Shown in pieces: positions 52,124-61,800 of a DNA stretch of 64,000 nt (the first letter of the stretch is position 1; each line of letters opens with the position of its first letter). This stretch comes from Rhodoplanes sp049284695 (GTDB taxonomy: Bacteria > Pseudomonadota > Alphaproteobacteria > Rhizobiales > Xanthobacteraceae). Location: the NCBI GenBank assembly GCA_049284695.1, contig JBAPYK010000175.1, forward strand, positions 1 through 64,000. The letters run 5' to 3'. Below the pieces are notes generated by a model, which searched no databases, was not told the origin of the DNA, and saw only the letters and a program-made list of their open reading frames with translations. The position numbers were made by a program, and so were the translations under genes.

Positions 52124-53299
52124 TTACCGCACCAGCTCCCGCATCGCCTTGTCCAACCCCTCGAGGGTTAGCGGATACATGCGTCCGGCTATGAGCTGGC
52201 GCACCATGGTGATCGATTGGGTGTAGCCCCAGTGCTCCTCGGGAATCGGGTTGAGCCACACGCAGGCGGGATAGGTGCGGATCACGCGGTCGAGCCACAC
52301 CTGCCCCGCCTCCTCGTTCAAATGCTCGACCGAGCCGCCCGGCACGACGATCTCATAGGGGCTCATGGAGGCGTCGCCGACGAAGATCACCTTGTAGTCG
52401 TGCGGATAGGTGTGCAGCACATCCCAGGTCGGCGTGGTGAGGTCCCAGCGGCGGCGGTTCTCCTTCCACACCTTCTCGTACAGGCAGTTGTGGAAGTAGA
52501 AATATTCGAGATGCTTGAATTCGAGTCGCGCCGCGGAGAACAGCTCCTCGGTGAGTTTGATGTGCCAATCCATCGAGCCGCCGACGTCGAAGAATGCGAG
52601 CACCTTCACCGCGTTGTGCCGCTCCGGGCGCAGCTTGATGTCGAGATAGCCCTTGTGCGCCGTCTCCTTGATGGTGCCGTCGAGGTCGAGTTCCTCCGGC
52701 GCGCCGGTGCGGGCGAACTTGCGCAGGCGGCGCAGCGCGATCTTGATGTTGCGGGTGCCGAGCTCGACGTCGCCGTCGAGGTCCTTGAACTCGCGCTTGT
52801 CCCACACCTTCACCGCGCGGAAATTGCGGTTCTTGTCCTGACCGATGCGGATGCCTTCCGGATTGTAGCCGTAGGCGCCGTAGGGCGAGGTGCCGCCGGT
52901 GCCGATCCATTTCGAGCCGCCGTGATGGGCGCCCTTCTGCTCGGCGAGGCGCTTCATGAATTCCTCGATGAGCTTGTCCAGCCCGCCCATCGCCTCGATC
53001 TGCTGCTTCTCCTCCTCGGTAAGATATTTCTCCGCGAGCTTCTTCAGCCACTCGGCCGGGATCTCGACCGTGACCGCCTCGCTCATCAGGTCGAGGCCCT
53101 TGAACACGTGGCCAAAGACGCGGTCGAACTTGTCGAGATTGCGCTCGTCCTTTACCAGCGTCGCGCGCGCGAGATAGTAGAAGTCTTCGACCCGGCGCGA
53201 GGCGAGATCGGCCTCCATCGCTTCCATCAGCGTCAGGTACTCGCGTAGCGTCACCGGCAGGCCGGCGCTTTTGAGCTCATGAAAGAAGGTGACGAACAT
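52124..53299 (-). CDS. VWA domain CoxE-like protein
   Basis: 391 residues from the ATG at 53297-53299 with GGAGAG seven bases upstream; the open frame to 53680 has an unrelated leader. An N-terminal helical domain (about 1-125) is followed by a G/Y-rich segment (G-S-K-W-I-G-T-G-G-T-S-P-Y-G-A-Y-G-Y-N-P-E-G-I-R-I-G), then the VWA domain with a MIDAS-like FFDVGGSMD. Usually an AAA/MoxR ATPase gene accompanies such proteins and both act as a metal-insertion or refolding chaperone. None is seen next to it here. It is in the cytoplasm. Confidence 0.87.
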   Translation of the reverse strand: MFVTFFHELKSAGLPVTLREYLTLMEAMEADLASRRVEDFYYLARATLVKDERNLDKFDRVFGHVFKGLDLMSEAVTVEIPAEWLKKLAEKYLTEEEKQQIEAMGGLDKLIEEFMKRLAEQKGAHHGGSKWIGTGGTSPYGAYGYNPEGIRIGQDKNRNFRAVKVWDKREFKDLDGDVELGTRNIKIALRRLRKFARTGAPEELDLDGTIKETAHKGYLDIKLRPERHNAVKVLAFFDVGGSMDWHIKLTEELFSAARLEFKHLEYFYFHNCLYEKVWKENRRRWDLTTPTWDVLHTYPHDYKVIFVGDASMSPYEIVVPGGSVEHLNEEAGQVWLDRVIRTYPACVWLNPIPEEHWGYTQSITMVRQLIAGRMYPLTLEGLDKAMRELVR

Positions 53300-53426
53300 C
53301 CGTTTCTCTCCGGCCGTCGCCCCATGTTTGTAATACGGCCGTCGGCACGCGTCGAGCGGATGCCCAAGCGGCCGGCACAGGCACACGACCCGCGGCCTCG
53401 AGCCAAGCGTCGCGCGACAGGCCGAC

Positions 53427-54437
53427 GTGGCGGCGTTCACAGCCGATGCGGAACCCGCCCATCCCGATCCGGTTATTCCAGCATTCGCCCGGGCGCACGC
53501 CGCGGCAGAAGCGGAGCGTGACCCGGTGGCCAGTTCCAAGCGTGAAATAAAGGTCGATCCGCCCGTGTTCGGGTGGTTCAGCGTATTGAAGCGAACATAT
53601 AATCGTTTCAGCGAACATCGCGTCACGACGGTAGCCGGGGGCGTCACCTTTTTCTCGCTGCTTGCGATTTTTCCCGCCATCGCGGCGCTCGTCGCAATCT
53701 ATGGCCTGTTCTCCGATCCCACGCGATTGACCGGGCACATCGACAGCCTTCGCCACGTCCTGCCGGGCGGCGGCGTCGAGGTGGTCGGCGACCAGATGCG
53801 GCGTGTCGCCTCGCAGGGCCGCAGCGCGCTCGGAACCACATTTCTCATAAGCCTCGCGATTTCGCTGTGGAGCGCCAACTCAGGCATGAAGGCTTTGTTC
53901 GACGCGCTCAACATTGTCTACGATGTGAACGAGAGACGCGGCTTCTTCCGGCTGAACGCAATATCGCTGATGTATACGTTCGGCGCGATCGGCTTCATCC
54001 TGCTCGCGCTGGCTGCGCTCGTGGTGCTGCCGGTCGTGTTCAGCTATGTCGGGCTGGGCAGCGCAATTGCGCAGATTCTGAATGTCGGCCGCTGGCCGGC
54101 GCTGTTGATCGTTCTCATGTTCGCCCTCGCCTTGGTCTATCGCTTCGGACCGAACCGCGAGAGCGCGAAGTGGCGCTGGATCACCTGGGGCAGCGCCACC
54201 GCGGCGTTGCTGTGGCTCGGAGCATCGGCGCTGTTTTCCTGGTACGCGGAAAATTTCGCCAATTTCAACAAGACCTACGGGACGCTCGGCGCCGTCATCG
54301 GCTTCATGATGTGGTTGTGGATGTCCGCGATTGTCATCCTCGTCGGCGCGGAGCTTGACGCCGAACTCGAATGCCAGGATCCCTCGTCAAGCAAGCTCTC
54401 TGGCGGTGAGTCATCGCCCGAGAACGTTAGACCTTAG
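53427..54437 (+). CDS. YihY/BrkB family membrane protein
   Basis: 336 residues, GTG start at 53427. About 55 polar residues precede six hydrophobic segments. Family pattern: V-T-T-V-A-G-G-V-T-F-F-S-L-L-A-I-F-P near residue 70, L-W-S-A-N-S-G-M-K-A-L-F-D-A-L-N-I-V-Y and a final F-N-K-T-Y-G-T-L-G-A-V-I-G-F-M-M-W-L-W. These are inner-membrane proteins, some of which bind virulence or ribonuclease functions; the precise activity is unsettled. The gene starts 128 bp from the divergent VWA gene. Confidence 0.9.
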   Translation: MAAFTADAEPAHPDPVIPAFARAHAAAEAERDPVASSKREIKVDPPVFGWFSVLKRTYNRFSEHRVTTVAGGVTFFSLLAIFPAIAALVAIYGLFSDPTRLTGHIDSLRHVLPGGGVEVVGDQMRRVASQGRSALGTTFLISLAISLWSANSGMKALFDALNIVYDVNERRGFFRLNAISLMYTFGAIGFILLALAALVVLPVVFSYVGLGSAIAQILNVGRWPALLIVLMFALALVYRFGPNRESAKWRWITWGSATAALLWLGASALFSWYAENFANFNKTYGTLGAVIGFMMWLWMSAIVILVGAELDAELECQDPSSSKLSGGESSPENVRP

Positions 54438-54616
54438 TCTTGCCGAGCCAGACGTTAGTCTTGCAGACATCGCCGAGGTCCGGCGCAAACATCCCGGAGT
54501 GCGCGAGATTTTCATTTGTGCGGGGCGACGCACGTCACGCGCGACATCTCAGCGGTCATCGTTCTGCCCTGATGTTGCCGTGCGGGTGATTAGAACAGAG
54601 TCCAAGGAGAACGCGA

Positions 54617-56644
54617 ATGCGTCGCCGGGTTTGGTCATCCATCATTGCTGCGTGCGCGGGCGTAGTTCTGCTCGGCGCGTCGGGCGAACTTGCTTCGGCC
54701 CAGCTCGCGCTCACGCCGCCGGATGCCGTGACGTCGGCGCCGTTGCCGGAGCCCGCCGTGGGCGTCACGATCGAGTGGCGGGTGCGCAATCGGTTCCGCT
54801 TGTTTCGCGATGAGCGGGATTTCGACCGGCACGTCGCGGCGCAGTTGGGACGCAGCATCCTCGCCGCTGAGCAGACACTCGCGCTGGAGAGCGGCGGCCT
54901 CGGATGGGCGCGCGACATGGTCGCGCGGCTCTGCGTTGATTCCGCCGGCAACTTGGTCGAGGAATGCGTGCGCGACGGCGTGCGTGAATCCTATCTCGCT
55001 CCGGTCGATCATTTGGTCGAAGCGCGCCTGGCGGGGCCCCTCGACGCGTCCGCCAGCTGCGCCTGGAGCTTCGAAGACGGCGACGGCGAACCGCGCAGTC
55101 TGACCGTCGGCTGTGGCGAACCGATCAATATACGCGTCGTGTACGGTCGGCCGACCATCGCCGTGGTCGACATGACCGCGAACGCCAAGACCACCCGGGC
55201 GACGACGGAAATTCTCGTACGCGATCTCCTGATCGCCGGACTTGGCGACTCGATCGCGTCGGGCGAAGGCAATCCGGATCGGCCGGTCGCCCTGGCCGAC
55301 GACGGCTTCTGTTTCCGCCAGTTCATCGCCACGGGAGCAAGCGAATATTTCCGCCCCGGCCGCGCCGGCTATCAGGGCGATAAATCCTGCGGCGGGGGAC
55401 AAAGCGCCGAATCCGATCGCGTCGCCTGGGCGCGGCTCGCCGCTCGCTGGATGAGCGCGCCTTGTCACCGCTCGCTCTATTCCTATCAACTGCGGGCCGC
55501 GCTGGCGTTCGCGGTGGAGAATCCGCGTCTTGCGGTGACATTCATCCCGCTCGCCTGCACCGGCGCGACGATCGAAGCGGGGCTGTTCGGCTCGCAACGC
55601 GCCCGCGAACTCAATTGCGGCGTCAGTGGCGCTTCATCGTGTCCGGCGAGCGTTCCCGCGCAACTCGGACGGCTGCGCGAGCTTATCGCCCGCGCGCAAC
55701 GGGCGATGCCCAGCCGAAGCCTCGATCTCGTGTTTCTGACCATCGGCGCCAACGATATCGATTTCTCCGGGCTCGTCGCCGACGTGATCATCGAGGCGCG
55801 CGCGGAACGATTGCTGTTTCAGCGCGGCGGCATGATCTCGAATGTCGAGGCGGCGCAATCCGTCCTCGACAGCAAGCTCCCCGCCGCCTTCGCCAAACTG
55901 CGGCTCGCGCTCAAGCCGCTTGTCGGGGGGAGCCTCGACCGGGTTGTCTACGTCCCCTATGGAAATCCGGCGCTCAGCCCCACCGGAGGCGCCTGTCCGG
56001 GCGGCCGCGATGGATTCGATATTCATCCCGCCTTCGGCGTGGACGGCGAGCGCCTGAATGCGGTGACGTCGTTCGTCGAGAACCGGTTTTTCCCCCGGAT
56101 CAAGGCGCTTGCGACATGTGGCGCCGGCGTTTTGTGCAACGATCCCATCAACCAGCGCATGACCTTCGTCGAAGCCCATCGGCTCAGCTTTGGCGAACAT
56201 GGGTTTTGCGCGCGGGCGGCAAGCGATCCTGTTTTCGATCAGGACTGTTTCTCGTCTGACGGAACGAGTTTCGCCTCAGGCCCGTTGGGGGGCGCGACAG
56301 ATTCGCTCCGGTGCAACCATCGGGCAAGCGAATTCCGCCCCTACGCCTCGCGCGCCCGCTGGATCAGGACCGCCAACGACAGCTACTTCGCGGCGATGAC
56401 CTTCCCCGAGGGCGTCTCGGCGACGTTGCAGCCGAGCAATCTGCATGACGCGACTTGGGGCGTGCTGTCGGCCGTTTACGGCGGCGCGATTCATCCAACC
56501 GCCGAAGGACACGCCGCCATGGCCGATGCCGCCACCGCAGCCGCACGGACCGTGCTTAATCTGCAGCAACCCTTCAATTCGATCGTAGCGACGCCGCTCT
56601 CCGACCCGCTCGCGGTCGCGCCGAATCATGGCGCGCCGCGTTGA
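54617..56644 (+). CDS. Secreted SGNH/GDSL esterase-lipase
   Basis: 675 residues, ATG with GGAG seven bases upstream. Signal peptide (about 1-28). The catalytic domain starts with GLGDSIASGEGN (Ser212), has LTIGANDIDFSG (Asn379), and near the end D-A-T-W-G-V...G-A-I-H-P-T-A-E-G-H with the Asp/His pair. About 200 residues precede the catalytic block and form a separate N-terminal domain of unknown role. Many Cys residues suggest disulphides in the periplasm or outside. The likely substrate is an ester in lipid or polysaccharide. Confidence 0.87.
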   Translation: MRRRVWSSIIAACAGVVLLGASGELASAQLALTPPDAVTSAPLPEPAVGVTIEWRVRNRFRLFRDERDFDRHVAAQLGRSILAAEQTLALESGGLGWARDMVARLCVDSAGNLVEECVRDGVRESYLAPVDHLVEARLAGPLDASASCAWSFEDGDGEPRSLTVGCGEPINIRVVYGRPTIAVVDMTANAKTTRATTEILVRDLLIAGLGDSIASGEGNPDRPVALADDGFCFRQFIATGASEYFRPGRAGYQGDKSCGGGQSAESDRVAWARLAARWMSAPCHRSLYSYQLRAALAFAVENPRLAVTFIPLACTGATIEAGLFGSQRARELNCGVSGASSCPASVPAQLGRLRELIARAQRAMPSRSLDLVFLTIGANDIDFSGLVADVIIEARAERLLFQRGGMISNVEAAQSVLDSKLPAAFAKLRLALKPLVGGSLDRVVYVPYGNPALSPTGGACPGGRDGFDIHPAFGVDGERLNAVTSFVENRFFPRIKALATCGAGVLCNDPINQRMTFVEAHRLSFGEHGFCARAASDPVFDQDCFSSDGTSFASGPLGGATDSLRCNHRASEFRPYASRARWIRTANDSYFAAMTFPEGVSATLQPSNLHDATWGVLSAVYGGAIHPTAEGHAAMADAATAAARTVLNLQQPFNSIVATPLSDPLAVAPNHGAPR

Positions 56645-56660
56645 CGTCCGGCAGCGTGGC

Positions 56661-57689
56661 CTATGCCGCGCCGAGCTTCTTCTGCAGGCTGGTCGACGAG
56701 GTGGTGTATTGAAACACCAGCCTCTGTTCGGGATAAACATAGCGATAGGCCTGCTGCGCCATGAGCGCCGCTTCGTGAAAACCGGACAGGATCAGCTTCA
56801 GCTTTCCGGGATAGGTGTTGATGTCGCCGATCGCGAACAGCCCCGGAATATTGGTTTCGAACTTCGCGGTGTCGACCGGTATCAGATCGCCCTCCAGCTG
56901 GAGGCCCCACCCGGTCACCGGCCCGAGGCGCATGGTAAGCCCGAAGAACGGCAACAGCGCGTCGCATGCGATCGTGGCGGTCCCGCCATCGCTCAGCTTG
57001 ACGGTTGCGCCGGCGAGCATGCCGCCCTCGCCTTGGAGGGCCATCACTTGCCCGATGACGAGATCCATCTCGCCGGCAGCGACGAGCGCGCGCATTTTTT
57101 TCACGGTGTCCGGCGCGGCGCGGAACTCGTCGCGCCGGTGCACCAGCGTGACGTGCTCGGCGATCGGCGCCAGATTAAGCGTCCAATCGAGCGCGGAATC
57201 GCCGCCGCCGATGATCACGACTCGCCTATCCCGGAAAAACTCCATCCGGCGCACGGCATAGAACACCGAGGCGCCTTCATATTCCTCGATGCCCTTGATC
57301 GGCGGACGTTTCGGTTGGAACGAGCCGCCGCCCGCGGCGATCACCACGACCTTCGCCTCGAAAGGCACACCGGTTGCGGTCACACAACGGAACAAAGGAT
57401 CGCCGATTTTCGTAATGCTCGCGATCATCTCGCCGAAATGGAAGGCCGGATGAAACGGTCTGATCTGCATCATCAAAGCGTCGGTCAGCCCTTGGCCGGT
57501 GATCACCGGAATCGCCGGAATGTCATAGATCGGTTTTTCCGGGTAAAGCTCCGCGCACTGGCCTCCCGGCCTGTCCAGCACATCGACAAGATGGGCCCTG
57601 ATGTCGAGGAGGCCGAGCTCAAATACCGCAAACAGGCCGACCGGGCCTGCCCCTATGATAAGTGCATCGGTCTTAATGAGATCGATCAT
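56661..57689 (-). CDS. Ferredoxin-NADP reductase (thioredoxin-reductase-like type)
   Basis: 342 residues. FAD motif GAGPVG at 13-18, G-G-Q-C-A-E-L-Y-P-E-K, NADPH motif V-I-I-G-G-G-D-S-A and the C-terminal G-L-F-A-I-G-D-I-N-T-Y-P-G-K-L. No redox CxxC is present, which separates it from true thioredoxin reductases and fits the bacterial FNR type. It follows a 2Fe-2S ferredoxin gene by 131 bp in the same direction, so it probably passes electrons from NADPH to that ferredoxin. Confidence 0.93.
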   Translation of the reverse strand: MIDLIKTDALIIGAGPVGLFAVFELGLLDIRAHLVDVLDRPGGQCAELYPEKPIYDIPAIPVITGQGLTDALMMQIRPFHPAFHFGEMIASITKIGDPLFRCVTATGVPFEAKVVVIAAGGGSFQPKRPPIKGIEEYEGASVFYAVRRMEFFRDRRVVIIGGGDSALDWTLNLAPIAEHVTLVHRRDEFRAAPDTVKKMRALVAAGEMDLVIGQVMALQGEGGMLAGATVKLSDGGTATIACDALLPFFGLTMRLGPVTGWGLQLEGDLIPVDTAKFETNIPGLFAIGDINTYPGKLKLILSGFHEAALMAQQAYRYVYPEQRLVFQYTTSSTSLQKKLGAA

Positions 57690-57820
57690 GCGAGTCCCTG
57701 CATTCCGGCGCCTGCGCGCGCGCAGACCCCGTCGATTCGGAGCGAAGCGATGGTTCTTATTGTTTCTCTGTTTTGATGGCCAGCGACCCGGTTCGGATAC
57801 TCAGCAACTCTTCGGATCAT

Positions 57821-58141
57821 CTAGGCCTGCCGCTCCGGCGTTCGCACCACCAGCCCGTCGAGTTCCTCGCTCACCTTGATCTGACAGGACAGACGCGAGT
57901 TGGGCCGAACATCATATCCGAAATCGAGCATATCCTCTTCCATCGCGGCGGGCGGCCCGACTTTCTCGCGCCAAGCCTCGTCGACATACACGTGACAGGT
58001 GGCGCAGGCGCAGGCGCCTCCGCATTCAGCTTCGATTCCGGGCACTCCGTTCTTGATCGCCGTTTCCATCACCGTTGCGCCCACCTGGGCGTCGACGGTG
58101 CGCTCAGTCCCGGCGACATCAATGTACGTGATCTTGACCAT
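57821..58141 (-). CDS. 2Fe-2S ferredoxin (adrenodoxin type)
   Basis: 106 residues with cluster ligands Cys40, Cys46, Cys49 and Cys86 (CX5CX2C...C), plus an extra Cys44. V-M-E-T-A-I-K-N-G and M-L-D-F-G-Y-D-V-R-P-N-S-R-L-S-C-Q are typical of the ISC/P450-linked group. With the reductase downstream it forms a short redox pair that can feed P450s or other oxygenases; none is in the window. Confidence 0.93.
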   Translation of the reverse strand: MVKITYIDVAGTERTVDAQVGATVMETAIKNGVPGIEAECGGACACATCHVYVDEAWREKVGPPAAMEEDMLDFGYDVRPNSRLSCQIKVSEELDGLVVRTPERQA

Positions 58142-58892
58142 GTGGCTAGCGACAAAGAATGGGAGGGATTGGCAATTTCGGTAAACTTACCGGCTCTCAT
58201 TATCTCAACCGCTCTCTTTGTATAGCTGCTGAGCAACCCGCGGACCGGCTGCTCGCGCTCTCCTCAATGGAGTTTTTTGTAGCCCAGGCAAGCAAATGGC
58301 CCCGGCTTTTGACCGGGGCCACTGTCCGCCGGACGATGTGAGGGGGGGTGGGGGGCTCGTCCAGCTTCCAGGGGTGAAAGTTAGGGCCTCCGTTATGTTT
58401 TACAAGGCGGCATGCGCACCCGCTTCACTCTGACGCATCCTGGTAGCGGCTGCCGGACCTCGGCCGATCGACCGCAAATTCACGAGGATGTGCAAGGACA
58501 TCTCACCATCGGCCGGTTCGGTCGGGACGGCGGCAGCCGGATCGATCAACACCTTTTCAAGCCAGGATCGGCCGGTCCCATCTCGCCCAACGAGGGCCCG
58601 GCGGCGCTGTCCGTCATCACCTCGTCGCCGCATAGCCGCCGCATTGTCGCCGTCAGGCTGGCAGCGCCGAACCCGGCAGGCCCGGATTCGCGCGTTAACG
58701 ATGATTAAAAAGAGGTTACCGAACTGGTTTCCTTGGGGCTGTCAGAACGTTAGGATGCCTGCCTGGGGGGCAGACGAGCGGCTTTGCCTGCTTGTCTGGG
58801 CGTGGCGGCCTTGGTGGCGCCCGCAATTCGGTAGACCCCGACAGTCCTCAGGGCCTCAGTCCTGTCCGGCGTAGCATGCGAGGCGACAAGCA
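58142..58892. other. Divergent intergenic region with a hairpin
   Basis: 751 bp between the ferredoxin gene (minus) and the giant coiled-coil gene (plus). A perfect hairpin lies at 58297-58321. Open frames here are Arg/Pro-rich and unsupported. The region could hold a small RNA, since the hairpin is not at the end of any gene. Confidence 0.45.
58297..58321. terminator. GC-rich hairpin of unknown owner
   Basis: TGGCCCCGG-CTTTTGA-CCGGGGCCA, a 9 bp perfect stem. It does not follow any supported gene on either strand, and the T-tail is weak on both. Confidence 0.5.
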
Positions 58893-61800
58893 ATGGCGAA
58901 CTATCCGAAAAAGGCCAGCGACCCGACGGAGGCCGCTCTTTCGGCGATTCAAGAGGCGCTGAACATGCGGGCTTCCGAGGAGCCGCTCGAAGAACCGCTC
59001 CCCCCTGACAATCGCCTCGACCCTCAACCCATCGACGCCATGCGGGACGAGCCGCACCCGCGCCTGCCCTTCGAGGAAGAATTTCCGCCGTTTCCTGCTC
59101 CGCGCAGCCGCAGTGAGGACGCCTTGCGCCGAGCCGCCAACGACGACCGCGAGACCATCGGGCAAATGCTGCAATCTTTGCAGCGCCGGCCGACGCGAAC
59201 GCCCTACATCGTCGCGGCGCTATTCGCCGCCGCCTGGGCCATCTCCGCGCTCGGCCTCGTATTCGGCTACTGGGCCGAACTGAAGGGCATGTTCGCACAC
59301 GCGGGCGTCGCCGTCCCGCTGGCGGTCGCGCTCCTATCGGGATTCGCGGCGCCGATCGTGTTCTTCTTTGTGCTCGCGCACATGGTGGCGCGCTCGCAGG
59401 AGTTGCGATACGTCGCCCAGGCGATGGCGGGCGCCGCTGTCCGTTTCTCCGAACCGGAATCGATCGCCAATGATTCGATCGTGACCATCGGCCAGGCGGT
59501 CCGCCGCGAAGTCGCCGCGATGGGCGACGGGGTCGAGCGGGCCGTCGCCCGCGCTGCGGAGCTCGAAGCGCTCGTCAACAGCGAGGTCGCCGCGCTCGAA
59601 CGGGCCTACAACGACAACGAAATGCGCATCCGCGGCCTCATCGACGGCATCGCCCAACAACGCGAGACGCTGGTCGGCGAAGCCGAACAAGTGCGCAACG
59701 CCGTCAGCAATGTGCATGTCGACCTGTCGCATGACATTTTCACCGTGAGCGAAGTGATCGGCGAACGCGTCAACGAGCTGTCGCAACGGATCACCAACGC
59801 GCTCGCCGAAGAGGTGACGCTCAAGACCAATCAGCTCAACGAAACGATCGTCGAGATCGTCGACAACATGCAGGAAATGCTGGCGAGCCGGGTCACCCGG
59901 ATCGCCGAAGAGTTGTCTGAGAAATCGATGTCGCTTGTCGAGATGATGGAGACCCGTTCGCGCGAGATCGCCGGAACGGTGCTCGCCCAGTCGGACACGA
60001 TCGCCAATACGCTCGTCGACACCTCGAGCCGGATCACTGAGACGATCACGAACCGCGTCGACGAGGTCAACAACACCCTGAAGGCGACCGGCGATTCGAT
60101 CGTGCTCGACCTCAGCCTGCGCGGCGGCGACATCGTCGCCAAGTTGGAAGAGACCGGCGGGCGCGTCACCGAATCGCTGAACACGCGCGGCGAGGGCTAT
60201 GCGCAAACGCTCACGCAGAACGCTGCCGAATTGGTGAATGCAATCCAGGCGCGCGGGGATGCGGCGCGTGACTTGCTGGCCGAGCGGCTCGCCGCCCTCG
60301 AGACTATTCTCACCGAAGGGACGGCGGAACTTACCGACCGGATCGGGGCGCGCAGCGACGCCGCGTATGACATGCTGGCCGAGCGCCTTGCGGCCTTCGA
60401 AGACATCCTCGCCAATGGGACGAACGAACTCGCCGAGCGGCTTGAGTCGCGCGCCAGCGCGGTGCGCGACATGCTGGCCGAGCGCACGCAAACGCTCGAG
60501 GGAATGCTCTCGGGCGGCGGCGGCGACCTTGCCGAGCGCATCGGCGCGCGCAGCGATTCCATCCGCGATATGCTCGCCGAACGGCTCAAGGCGTTCGAGG
60601 ATATGTTTGCGGTCGACGGCGTCGAGCTTGCCGAGCGGATCGGCCGTGATTCGGCGACGCTGGGCAGCCTGATCACGCGCCACCTCTCCGAATTCGATCG
60701 CACGGTGAAGAGCTATGGCGGCGATCTGGTCGAGCGGGTCGGCCAGCGCGCGCAAGACATCAACGATACGATGAAGACCTATGTGGAGGGCTTCGACGCG
60801 CGGATCGACGCGAAAACCAACGAGGTGGCTTCAACGCTTGAGAACCAGCTGGCGCGCTTTGAGGAAGCGCTCGATTCGCGCACGCAATCGATCGGCGTCA
60901 CATGGTCGGCGCGCGTCGCCGAGATGAGCAAGAGCGTCGGCGACAGCAGCAAGGAGGTCGTCGCCGCCCTCGACAAGCGGGTCACCGAAATCAACGGCAT
61001 TATTGCCAACAGTGGGACGAAACTCGTGGAGACTGTCGGCGCGCGGGTCGCCGCGCTCGACTCCTCTCTCGGGTCCCATGCAAGCGACATCGCCAACGCT
61101 CTCGACGGCCGTATCGCGCGGCTGGAGGAGCTGCTGATCGCGCGCGCCAATTCCATCGCTGCCGACATCGAGAACCGCACCACGGCCGCGGCGAACATGA
61201 TGATCGAGCGCGCGGGCTCCCTCTCCAGCGACATCGAGAGCCGCGCCAGGGCAGCCGCCGATTTGCTGACCGAGCGGGCTCAAACTGCGGTGGGCAATAT
61301 CGAGCAAACGACCGGTTCGGCGGCCGAGTCGCTCAGCGGGCGCATGGGCCAGCTGTCGGCGGACATCGAAAACCGCAGTAACGCGCTGGTCTCGCTGATC
61401 GCCAACCGTTTCGACAACTTCGCGCGTGACGTCGAAGTCCGCAGCCATACCGCCGCTTCGTTCCTGAGCCAGCGGATAGACAGCTTCGGCAAGGAAATGC
61501 AGGCCAAAAGCGACAGCGCGGCGGCGTTCCTTGCCGAGCGCGCTGAGACCGCGGCGCGGGCCCTCGAAGATCGCGGCCACGCCGCGACCGAGTTCTTCGG
61601 CTCGCGTCTGGATGCAGCGACGAACCAAGCGGAGGAGCGCAGCCGATCGACGGCCGAGGCGCTCGCAAACCGCATCGAGCAGTTCGCCGCGGCGGTCACG
61701 ACGAGCACCGGCACGGCGCAGCAAACGATAGACGCGCTCGTATCGAAGACGACTGCCGCAATTAGCGGCACCGCGGCCGGCTTCGAGTCGCGCATCGGCA

